Assembly (NCBI GenBank): GCA_023374025.1
Contig: SIJG01000002.1
Span: 1,213,790-1,277,789, forward strand
Origin: Heterodera schachtii
Taxonomy: Eukaryota; Nematoda; Chromadorea; Rhabditida; Heteroderidae
DNA: 64,000 nt
Direction: 5' to 3'
Below the pieces are notes generated by a model. It did not search any database, was not told the origin of the DNA, and was given only the letters and a program-made list of their open reading frames with translations. A program made the position numbers and the translations under genes. Shown here in pieces: positions 45,706-56,182 of this stretch. Numbering within the stretch: position 1 is the stretch's first letter; each line of letters starts with the position of its first letter.

Positions 45706-47468
45706 CGGGGGCTTACCCTAACTTTAATTATATTTTGTTTATTTCTGCTTTTAATTTTGTGCCTTTTTTTTCTTCATTTTCACTTTGTCGCTCTACAGAT
45801 ATATATATATATATATATATAACCATCGGATAATCATAGCCTGTTTTTTTTTGTTGTCAATTGTTGACATTTATTGAAGCCCTTGGCAAATTTATTTTTA
45901 TATATTGTCATTCCGTTTTATTTAAAATAAAGCACATTCATCGTACATTTAAAGCCCAAAACTCTTGAGTTTGACTTGGAATTATAACCAAAAATGGGGC
46001 ACTGATATTTGCGAAAGAATAAATGGGACTTTAATCGCTCTGAAAACTAAACCTAATTAATGTGCATTTCTAATTGTTAGGGGTATAAATGTACCCAAGC
46101 TTAGCCATTTTTTACATCCTTTAATCTGCCAAAATTTTATTTGACATTTTGCTGGGACAACAAAAAAACATCCTCCCCCCCCCCTCCCCCGTCAAAATTT
46201 CTTCCACCCATAATTAGCTTTTTGTGTCGCCTTGTCCTCCCCTCCCACCACAAAACAATCCGTCGTCGTCTCGTCATTCGCCCATTTGTGTGCCGTGCCG
46301 CCCTCCCAATTGTCGGCCGGCACCCCCCCCCCCCTCCCCGAAAAAACCTCCGATTTAAGCGGCGAGTAAAATGGACGAACCCTCCCCCCCCCCGGGGGAT
46401 GGCACGCAATTGGCCGTCGAAATGGCAAAAGTTAAAAGTTTTAAAATGACGATGCTTTCTTTGCTTTTCACCCATTTTAAATGAGTTTGTGTCCTTCTCC
46501 TCCAGCGAAATAAAATGTTGAATTTGTCAGATTGTAAGCCAAATGGTAATTAGAGGTAATTAAGCGCACTTTAACTAATCGCCGCCGCATTGGAAAGAAA
46601 ATTTTAACTGCTGCTAAAAATTGCTTAAATTTCAGCTTCGCTTCTCTTTGGCACTGTCTTTCCCATGCATTTTTTCATTATTTTTCTCTTTGCCTTGGTC
46701 ATTTATTTATTTATGCCGTGAAATTTTCCTCCGAATTTCCCCGGGGAGCGTTCCGTCACCGTCCAAAAAAAAAAAGTTTTTTTAGTCCCGCTTTTGTTTT
46801 TCCCTTTTTGGCCATTTCCCATGGGATTTTTTGGCCCCTTTTGCTGTGCCGTGGCCCATTTTTTACAAATTTGGGCGGCACACCATCCTTCTGGTGACCT
46901 TTTTACATTATACACTTTAATTTTAAAATTTTTACCACGGCAATTTTGTAAAAATAATTTTTTCTTTTTTCTTAATTTAATTTTTTGCCAATATTATTTT
47001 AAATTAATTTTTATTTATTTCAAATGTTTTCTTAACAATTCGAATAAAGATTGTTTTAATTCTCAATTTTTTCGCTCCTTTTTCAATTCGAATTCGCTGT
47101 TTTTCCAAGGCAAATTTAATCCAATTTGAATTGGGGAAAGGTCATCGAAAATTTTCGATGAAAGTTTCTGTAATTTTTAAATTCATCTATAAATGCACAT
47201 TTTATTATTTTTTTTTAATTTGAAATATTTTTATTATTTTTGTTAAAAAATTTTAATTAATTATTCAATTTCATTAAATCTTATTTCATAAATTTTTCAT
47301 TTTAGAAAAATTTAAATTCATTACTTAAATATAAAAATATTTTTGTAAATTAATATTTAAATATACGATATTTAAATTCAAAAAATAAAATATTTATTTT
47401 TCAATTCCCACAAATTTTCCTTAAGAATTTCCATTGAAAACAAAAACAAATTTGGCCCACCCAATAAA
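45706..47468. other. AT-rich intergenic region with simple repeats
   Basis: It contains a (TA)n run at about 45799-45821, C runs near 46173, 46322 and 46385, an A run near 46770 and very AT-rich sequence from 46920 to 47400. No exon recognised. The right part is the presumed promoter of the small heat-shock protein gene. Confidence 0.45.
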
Positions 47469-50400
47469 ATGCCATTGTTTTCCAAGTCGTCCACCAACGG
47501 CACAATTAGCAGCAGCGGAAGCAGCGGAATTGGGAGCAGTGGCGGCAGCCAAACGAACGACGCAAAAGCGAAAGTCGGCACGAAAAGCGACAAAAAGCAA
47601 AGGGAAGAAGGGACGGCGGAGGACGGCACAATGCCAAAACAGACGCAGAAAAACGAGCCAATGGCGGGCACCGACGCCAATTTGCCCAGGGACGGCAGCG
47701 ACCTTTTCTCGCCCTCCGGCACGTTCAACAGCAGGTGTGCCGTCCGTCGGCCGATTGCTGGCCGAGAATTAATTAATTAATTAGTAAAACAATGGAATTG
47801 GCATTGGCACAATCATTTGGCTGATCTCAAAATGAAAGGACTGACTGATTAAACAATCGAAATTGATTAAAAACTGATCAAACCGGACAAAGAATGAATC
47901 AATTCACTTCTCTGAGTTCATAGCAATTTAATCAGACGAATTTACAAATTTTTTTTCTAAATTTTTTGGTTTAACAATTTAGCGATTCTGTTAAATGATT
48001 CGTTTTAATCACTAATTTTAATAAAATGTTAAAAATGAGGCCATATTCACCATTTTTTTCTTCTTTTTTTCCGTTTTTTCTCAAATTTCCCAAATTCCTT
48101 CGTTTCCCATGGCCCCTTTTTTGATCTGCCATTGGATGTCGTCGTCAGAATGTTTTATTTTTGGCACATTCTCTTTTCATGTGCCGTTTTGACGTCAATC
48201 GTTTTTTAAAGCAATGCCAAATGATTTTTCCCTCAAGAATTTTAATAAAATATTAAACATTTTTGTGCTTTGTTCGGCAAAAAATTGTTTATTTTCTTGG
48301 CTTTTCTTTTTCTTTTCTCTCTCTCTTTCTCTCTTTTGACAATTTTTCCCTTTTTATGTGATAAATTGGCCATTTTTTGCCTGATTTGGTCTAAAACAAC
48401 AGCTGCCCCCCCCCCGGGGAATTTCTTTGTGTCTTCACCAGGCAATTTGTCTTTTTCTAATTTTTTTTTTCTCACTCCCCTCTCCCCTCTCCCCTCTCTC
48501 CTGCTATTTCTCTCTTTCCTCTTTCTCCCTCTCCCCTTCTCTCTCTCGTCCTAACTTTTCTCTCTTTCCTCTTTCCCCTATCTCTCTCTCCCTCTCGCTC
48601 TCTCTTCCTCCCCTTCTCTCTATCTCTCTCTCTCTCTCTCCCCCCTCCCCCCTCTCACTTTTGCTTACTTTCGCACTCTTTCGATTTTTGCGTGGGACGG
48701 CGATCACTTCCGATCATTTTTGTCCAAGATCACTCTCTTCCCCGGGGCAACTAAACTGATCAAACAGCCAGCAGCAAAGTCCGTCCGCTTCGATTGGCTT
48801 TTGTTTGAACGACACAATTTTCCCGGGAGCAATGAATGACGAACGATTAGCTTGCCCCGCCTTGTTTTTCATTTTGAAATCCCTTTGAGAGGGGAGGGAC
48901 AAGTGTTCCTTCCCCCCTCCCCCACCTCCCCCCTTTTCCGCTTCATTTCATTTATCCCCCGGGGGGCGACAGACGGCGAACGAATGGCCCACGGCGGCCG
49001 CCGATCCAATCACTTCACTTTTCTTGATTTAACTTAACCTCTCCGCCATTTTGAGGAAGTCATTCTTGATCAATTGACCCTTTTAATTATTTTTCACTTT
49101 CCATGAATATTAATTACTTTTATTATATTTTTCGATTTTTAATCGGTTTTCCCTTCTTTTCTTTTTTCTCACCGCCAAAAAATGTCAAAAATAAATTTTC
49201 CACGCGAAAATGTTTTTTTTTCGCCGCTTTTCCCACTTCAGCAGCTCAAAAAGAAAAAAAGCTGATTAGGAGGGAAGAGATGAGATGATTAATGTTGGGC
49301 AAACAAAGCATTCACCGGCGGCGGAAGAAAATGAAAAAAGAAACAGAGAATTCCCTCGAAAAATTGTGTAAAACACAAAAATTTCTGTTTTTGAATTTTT
49401 AATTATTATTTTTTGGATTCAAAATCTAATTTAAGTGAGAATTGGCAGAAAATGCACATTCTCCAAAAGTCAACGGAGAAAATCAATTAGAAAAATGGGC
49501 ACTTTCAATTAATAATTGCCTCGCGATAAAATCCGAATTTACAACGGCATAAAAATGGCTTAAATCTGCTTAGCAGAATTAAAATGGTTGAAAAGTTTTT
49601 GAAAAGTTTTTCCCAAACTGTCAATGTTTTCAATTTATAAACACTGTCCCCAATAAAATCAATCACTTTTTTAGTTTTCCATATAATTAATTAATTAATC
49701 CCCTGAAATTGTTTTCACAGTTTAAACGACGGCACTTCGCCCATTGGTGGCATAAACAGCAGCAAAATGAGCAGCAGCTTCAACCAGAGTTCCTCCTACA
49801 ATCGGTGAGGGGCAACAAAGAAGGGATTAAGAAGAAAAAAACATTATTTTGTGCCAAAATGGGTGAAAGTGCCAAATTAAGCGACGTTTTGGCGATAGAA
49901 AATGGACCGGGGGAATCCTTGGCCCATTTTATGCCAAGATAGGTGAAAGTGCCAAATTAAGCGATGCTTTGGCGGTAGAAAATGAACAGGGAGAAATCCC
50001 GTGGCCTTGGCCCGGCACCGAAAGTGCCAAACAGATTTTGCATTTTGATTGCCGATTGAGCCTTAAAAATTTTAAATGAAATTAATGAATTGCTTTTTTA
50101 ATTGCCCTGCCCTTTTAAGCACTTTCGAACGCAAAGTCATTGAAGAGAGTACGCCGACAATGACCACGCGGATGTTCACCTCATCACCACTGAACACAAT
50201 CAAGGCAATTGAAAACAAAATAATTAAAAAAAATGAAATAAATTAAAACAATTTGGAAATTATTTGCAATTAGTTTAATTATGACGATAAAAAGGCAAAT
50301 CACTATTGATTGTTTTTGTTCGCATTATCAAATTGAGTCGATTTGTCATTGAGACTAAAGCCAAATGACTGATCAAATTCATTGATCATAGATTAATTAG

Positions 50401-51643
50401 AAAGAAATTAATATGATTAATTAATTAGCAAGGATAAATCATGCCTTTTGTCCAATTAGCATTTGCTGCACCGTTAATTAATGTCATTACCATTCTAGCC
50501 TTACAAATATTATCTTCAATTAGTTCTTTCTTCCTGCCCTTTTCCAGACGACTCTCGGCTCCGGCTTCCCCTCCGACTTGGGCGGCCTCGGCACGGGCAC
50601 CGGCACCACCTTCGTCCAGCCCCACAACTACCAATTCGGCACCGCCACCTCGGGCTCTTTCCACTCGTCGGACGACAGTCTGTCCGTCAGCATGGACTGT
50701 GCCATGTTTGCACCCGAAGAACTGAAGGTCATTCATTCATCCGTTGCCGTTGGCATTTCCTAGTTCTGATCAGACTAAAAAGGCTTCGGACCAGTCACAA
50801 ATGCTTTCTGATCAGTTTGTCCTTAATGATCAGCAAACAATCATTTTTATCAACACGAAGCCAAGAAGTAAAATCAGTGATCACTCACTGATCAGTGAGT
50901 GAGTGACTCGTAATCCGTCCATGATTAACTGATCGCATGATAATTACTACAAATACTTTCTTTGTCTTGTACAAATTCTTTCTGATCGCTTTTCTAGCGA
51001 TATTTTCACCGAGTCTCGAGATTTCAAAAAAAAGGTCCCAGGCTCTCGAGACTGTTTTTTCTAATCCCTTATTTTATAAAATATTCTCTCAAATTATTTT
51101 ATAAAATATTCTCTCAAATTCATTTTTTCATTTACTGATCAGGCGGAAATATAATCAAAAAAAAACTTTATCAATAAATCTGTCCCATTTTTAGGTGTCT
51201 GTTGTGGGCAACCAAATTGTGGTGGAGGGAAAGCACGGCGAAAAGCAGGACTCACTTGGGTCGATGTGAGTGTCAAATTAAAATTGGCCAATTAAAACTT
51301 AAATTAAAATTGGCCAATTAAATCGTTTAAAATTAATTGGTCGGATTAGTGAGCGCCAATTTGTGCGCAAATTTGCCATGCCGCGCAACGCCACCGCCGA
51401 TTCAGTGAACAGCAATTTGACCAGCGACGGAATGCTGACGGTGACCGCCAGCGCACCGAAAGCAAAGGCAAAAAATGGGGGAGGGACAAAACGCCAAAAA
51501 GAACGCGCAAAAATGGACATTTGAAAACAATTTAGGACAATTCGCCGATTCGCACAATTCCGGTGAAAATTGTCACAACCGCCGCGGGGGGACAAACGCC
51601 ACAAAATGGGGGAGGCCAATTCCAACAAAATGGCAGCCAATGA
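47469..51643 (+). CDS. Small heat-shock protein (alpha-crystallin/HSP20 family)
   Basis: An ATP-independent holdase chaperone by family. Exon 1 (from 47469) and the exons at about 49722 and 50121 encode a long Ser/Gly/Lys-rich, probably disordered N-terminus. The exon from 50548 is Gly/Thr-rich and ends in the start of the crystallin domain (SVSMDCAMFAPEELK). It continues VSVVGNQIVVEGKHGEKQD (about 51195), ERQFVRKFAMPRNATADSV and SDGMLTVTA, and ends with an IPVKIV tail motif (last exon 51536-51643), the I-x-I/V anchor used for oligomer assembly. Two introns start with GC (50205-50547 and 51468-51535); the second is needed to reach the IPVKIV exon. With a total near 320 residues it is much longer than typical HSP20. 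The first intron is about 2 kb and pyrimidine-rich. The start is the first ATG of the open exon; extra upstream exons cannot be excluded. Confidence 0.85.
48430..48660. repeat. CT-rich low-complexity tract in small heat-shock gene intron
   Basis: A pyrimidine-only stretch dominated by CTCTCTCCC, CTTTCC and TCTCTC words. No coding significance on either strand. Confidence 0.7.
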
Positions 51644-52468
51644 ATGAATGAACTGACGGACAGAATGTTGATCAAAACAGCAGCTGATCGGACCGCGATC
51701 AGCCCAACCATTTTTGTCCAATTGTCCCCAAATTTGTCCTTCCGTCTATCCTCCCAATTTTGTGCGCTATTTCGTCTCCTCTCCATGTCTCTCTCTCTCT
51801 GTTTTGCATGTTATTTTCTTTGCCGTTTATCTCTGCTGTGGTCTCTCCTCACTGATCAGTGATCAAAACCATGGGACAGATCACCACCACCGCATGCATA
51901 TTTAGCAAAATAAAATTATTGTGGACCAATTGAGTTAATAAATGAATAGCTTTTAAATGTACAAATTGGCAAATTTTGGCACTGCCTTTCCGGCACAAAA
52001 ATCATTTTGGTCAACCATTCAAAACTCCGATCATTGAAAAAAAAAATCTCGGGGAATTTTTTTTGTCTCGAGTAGCACTACCGGAAGCGCCTTTTTATGC
52101 GCAAAACTTCGGCAAAAAATGCCAACGAAACACCAATAAAAAGCGATATTTGAACATCCGTGTTAAATTATTTTTTAAGCGTCCCGTGTCGCCTATTTCG
52201 AGCTCTTCCCTTTCCAAAGAAAGAAGGGATTTAATTTGAACAGGAGGACATTTGCTATATTATTTATATCTACTTGAACAATTTCCTTTAATCCCTTTTT
52301 ATCCCTTTCCCATGACCTCTCTTCCTCCCGTTCTCTCTCTCTCTCTCTCCTCCGTTCTCTCTCTCTCTCTCTTCCTCCGTTCTCTCTCCTCTTCCCCTTT
52401 TCTCTCTTTTTCTCTCCGTCTCCTTTTGGGCAAAATTCGCCATTCTCTCCATTAATTCCCATTCAAAA
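51644..52468. other. Intergenic, CT-rich near its right end
   Basis: 3' flank of the small heat-shock protein gene and promoter side of the F-box-like gene. TGATCA words occur at 51670-51870. CT microsatellites occur at about 52322-52400. No exon seen. Confidence 0.45.
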
Positions 52469-52939
52469 ATGGGCACTAAAAATGGGAGAATTCCTTATGA
52501 ATTGCTTTTCGAACTCATTTCCGCTCTTCCGTTTGACATTCGTTGGGCCGTCACCCGAGTTTCCAAGGCTTTTGATGGTTTTGTGTGGCAGAAGCAATTT
52601 TCATGGGTTAGAGCTGAGCTGATCCGCAAGGAAACACAAAGGCAAAAAGTAGGCTAATTACTCGCTAATTATGTGGGGTTTTGGCACAAAAAAAAATTGG
52701 CACAATAATGATGAGCACATTTGTAATGCTTCTTCATTCAGAAACTCGAGTTCCAGGAAGCTGCCCACTCTCTTTCGAACTCGGCGAATAATATTTCCGG
52801 AGAAATATTAAAAAAAAACAAATTGTTCTTCAATTTGCTTACCAAGTGTAAGATTTATTTGGGCATAATGTTTTACAATATTCTTTAATATTTTCAGAAA
52901 TGTGTTCTATTCGCCAACTTACCGTTGACATGTTGCAGG
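52469..52939 (+). CDS. F-box-like protein, 3' end unresolved
   Basis: Exon 1 (52469-52648) begins MGTKNGRIPYELLFELISAL and continues VTRVSKAFDGFVW, a typical F-box-like helix pattern (Leu-Pro, then a Val-Ser-Lys block). This would bind SKP1 in an SCF ubiquitin ligase (inference). Exons at 52742-52847 (KLEFQEAAHSL, LFFNLLTK) and about 52899-52939 (MCSIRQLTVDMLQ) follow in frame and end at a GTAATA donor. I cannot assign the next exon with confidence; the open stretch at 53975-54405 is one candidate. Family assignment rests on a short domain only. Confidence 0.55.
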
Positions 52940-53974
52940 TAATAAAGAAATGGTAAAAAATATTTTGTAAGTTCGGTTTGGTACAATTTGTCGCGACTAC
53001 GCGAATTCGGAAAATTAATTTGAAAAATAAAACATTAAAAACAAAAAAACATTTAAATTAATTTTAAATTAAGCAGCTAAACATTAATTAATTAAATGTG
53101 AACGAAATGAATGAATTGAAAGAAAGAAAAATCATTAGTCATTTTTAGTCACAATTTTTCCATCCGAAAAATTATCAAATGTTAAAATTTAATTATGAAT
53201 AATTGGAACGTTAAAAAGAAATAACAGATTTTAAACAAATGTTAAAATGGGACAAATTGTGAATGATTAAAGAAATTGTAAAATGTTAAGAAAATTGGAA
53301 AAGGCTAAAGTGGCACAAATTGGAAAATGAGAAAAGGTTAGTAAAATAGGCAAATGTTAGGGACAAAAATTTTGGACATGCCAAGTTGGCAAACAATATT
53401 CAAGCAGGAATTGCCGGTATAAAAGGAGGCCCCAAACCTCCCACAATATCAATTAACCAAAGGGTGTCTGAGAGGCATTGCCTCGTCTCCTCCCTCCCTC
53501 CCCTTCCCTCCCTTCCCCCCCCCCCCGTGCCGACAACTGCTCCGCCTGCCCGTTCGTGCCGACAACTGCTCCGCCTGCCGTGCCATGCCCGATCCGTGCG
53601 CCGCCCGTTCCGTGCCATGCCCGATCCGTGCGTCGCCCGTTCCGTGCCATGCCCGATCCGTGCGCCCGCCGCCCGTTCAGTGCCGTGCCCGATCCGTGCG
53701 CCGCCCGTTCAGTGCCATGCCATTCCGTGCCGCCACCCGCAGCACCGATGCCGTGCCGTATCGCCGACGTGTTGTGCCGTCCCCCCATTTGTGCCGTCCC
53801 CACATTTTCCCCAATTTGTGCCGTCCCTCATTTTCCCCCATTTCGTGCCGTCCCCACATTTGTGCCGTCCCCATTTGTGCCCATTTTTTTGTGCCGTCCC
53901 CCCATTTACCCTTCGGTTTAATTACCCAAGTTTGAGGATTCCAATAAAGTGCATTTTCATCGCTTTTCCCGCCT
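52940..53974. other. AT-rich stretch followed by GC-rich minisatellite
   Basis: From 52940 to 53400 it is AT-rich with reiterated AAATGTTA-type words. From about 53480 it becomes C-rich, with a C run at about 53517-53527, then the tandem repeats at 53575-53910. A long open frame crosses the repeats, but its Pro/Arg/Cys composition comes from the repeat unit, so it is not called as a gene. Confidence 0.5.
53575..53910. repeat. Two adjacent GTGCC-based minisatellites
   Basis: The first part has about four copies of a 32-36 base unit (GTGCCATGCCCGATCCGTGC then GCCGCCCGTTC). From about 53777 a shorter unit of about 20-25 bases takes over (GTGCCGTCCCCACATTT). Both share GTGCCRT, suggesting one array evolved from the other. 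Confidence 0.8.
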
Positions 53975-54405
53975 CACTTGACCCCCAGCAATTTCGCCAC
54001 CCCCAATTGACCGCCAAGCGTCCACCCCCAATCGCCCCAGCTCTCGCCAAATCCGGGCCGTTGCCAGCCAACAAACTCCCATCCGATATCGCCCGCTCAA
54101 TTGCCAGCCGACTCCCCGATTCGCCCTCTTCATCCCGTCCCCCCCGTTTGTCCACCGATCGCGGAACGGACACAATTAATAGGGAAAGGTTGGGGGATTA
54201 GCATTTCTCACCTATTGGTCCTTAATTGTTAGACCTTTCTTTTTGCATTTTTCCCATCTTTAGGGCATTGAGGCCCAACAAGCCGTCAAAAAGGGCGGAC
54301 GGATTCCAAAGGCTGGTTGCTCGTCGGCAGGCGGCAGACGCGGCGGTGGCGCGGGTCGAAAAGGCGGCGGACGCGGAGGCCGATGAGCAAATTGACAATC
54401 ACTGA
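53975..54405 (+). CDS. Possible 3' exons of an unidentified gene
   Basis: A CCCCCAG acceptor at about 53987 opens a Pro/Ala/Ser-rich stretch (QLTAKRPPPIAPALAKSG, then ARSIASRLPDSPSSS) ending at AGGGAAAG before GTTGGG. The exon after TTTAG at about 54261 continues in frame as a charged helix-like sequence (FQRLVARRQAADAAVARVEK) with a stop at 54403. The same exon read one base earlier ends in a Gly/Arg-rich tail (GGRRGGGAGRKGGGRGGR). I cannot tell which frame is used, or whether this belongs to the F-box-like gene. Confidence 0.3.
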
Positions 54406-54476
54406 TTGAAGCAACCAAATTTTTTGTGATGGAGATGATTTGCGGGAACTTCCACAAACTTTTCGATGTCCTTGAC

Positions 54477-54784
54477 TTTTATTTTTGTGTATTATTCGTG
54501 ATATTATTTAAATGAGTTTTGTGTAATTGGCTCTTCCAGATGATGCATTAGAGGACGGATAAATTATTTCTGATTGTCCATTTAATTTTCTTCGGTAATT
54601 AATCCGTTTTTTTTTTTACTATTTTTTTATTGTTTTTTAAATGTTTTCCTGTTTTGATGTCATTAAAAATTGTTCCAATTGCCGTTTCGCCCTCTTTCAA
54701 CTTTTTGCGCCGTCCGTTGCCTTCGTTGGACTTTCGTCGTTCCCTTTTCAAGTCGCCATTGGACTCGCCGTTCTGTGGCATTTA
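54477..54784 (+). pseudogene. Inverted partial duplicate of the L27 gene start and promoter
   Basis: In reverse orientation this segment matches 62850-63160: the upstream region (AATGAGTTTTGTGTAATTGG, CATTAGAG, AATTAATCCG) and then the presequence MSLKIVPIAVSPSFNFLRRP continuing RRSLFKSPLDSPFCGI. Similarity stops at that codon, where a TAA follows; the ribosomal domain is absent. Its start codon and upstream sequence are preserved, so it may still be transcribed. Confidence 0.8.
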
Positions 54785-55427
54785 AAGAATTTCCAATGGA
54801 TTGGCTTAATAAAATTGGGTTGATCATTTCGCATCAATTAGTGTTCATTTGTCTGCTAATGATGGTGTCATCATTTCATTCGCACCAAATGACTAATTAT
54901 TTTTTGGCATTTCCTCCCTTTTCCCATATTTTCCATTTGTTATTTCACTTTTTGTGTTATTATTCATTCGTTTTGTTTTTTCATCGTTTTTTTGTGAAAA
55001 AAAATGATCGGACCAAATGAAAGTCAAATGGCCACCCATCACTTTCATTCATTCATTCATTCGTTTATTCATTCACTCATTTTTCATTGGGATGAACAAA
55101 ATAAAATATTTTCTGTAAAATTGCACCAATAATTACGAAAAAATAATTAAGTACGGTATAATGAAAAAGACTCCCGGGAGTTTGGACTTTGATATTGCAC
55201 GAGAAAACTTTCGGGTTTTTTGGGTTTTCAGTCCCGAGAAATTGGGGGGTTTTGGGCCTAAGAAAATGAGGAATAAATGGCTTCTGTATAGAGGGCGATC
55301 CGCAGTTTGACAAATTAATTTGCGAGCTGACCAAAGGATGAGTGATCAATTAGTTAAGCCGATTATTTTCATTTTAAATTAATTTTTGCGCGATTTTCTC
55401 CAAAAGTCCGCCGCCGAAGTGCCAACA
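54785..55427. other. AT-rich intergenic region
   Basis: Promoter side of the Ly6/uPAR-like gene. A CATT-rich microsatellite (CATTCATTCATTCATTCGTT) is near 55046. No exon seen. Confidence 0.45.
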
Positions 55428-56133
55428 ATGAAGAAGCTCTTCAGCGGGGTGTTCATCATCGCACTGCTCCAACTGCTGCTAATGATGGCCAACTTTGGCC
55501 ATGGCGCAGAAAACGGCGAGTCAAAAATTGAAAATATTTAATTTAATTAAATATAAATTTACAAATTAAGCGACGCAAGGAAAAGCTGAAAAAGAGGAAA
55601 AGCCGAAGAACGACACTGTGAAGGAGGAGGGAGTGGCGTGCTTCACGGAAAGGGACACTATGAAATGGGGTCGGCATTTGGGAACACTCCCCACGGCATA
55701 AAATTTTAATTTGGATCGGGATTAGCGGGATTGGCACAAAAAAGCTCGAGAATTGAGCCAAGATCCGGGAGCGGATCGAGATCAGAATTGACATCGAGAT
55801 TTAGCCAATGGCCAATGCTTTTAATTTCAAATTAATACAGAAAGTTGCCCTCCGGGCACGGAATGCATGGAATCGAAATGCTTTAACGGTAAGCAAATAT
55901 CTCACTGGGTTTAAAAAAATGTTAATTATCCCTAATTGCAATTAATTAGGCATTGCCTACGAAATAACGAAGGGCTGTACCACGAATGGGAACGGCACGT
56001 GCGAAATGGAGAAAACGAAGTGCGAAGCGGCGGCCAAGGGAGGCAAAGGCAGACTCGAGAAGTGCACAGTTTGCGCAACGCATTTCTGCAACGATAAACT
56101 CAGAAAAGGAGGTGAAAAGAGAGAGGGAGAGAA

Positions 56134-56182
<49 letters not shown>

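Noticed and set aside
46141..46475. Opposed Pro-rich and Gly-rich open frames
   Set aside because: They arise from C homopolymer runs and contradict each other; no splice or homology support.
48427..48759. Leu/Ser/Pro-rich frame on one strand and Arg/Glu-rich frame on the other
   Set aside because: CT microsatellite inside an intron of the small heat-shock protein gene.
53386..54201. Long Pro/Arg/Cys-rich open frame
   Set aside because: Most of it is the GTGCC minisatellite read in one frame; other frames are equally open. Only the part after about 53987 was kept, as a weak exon candidate.
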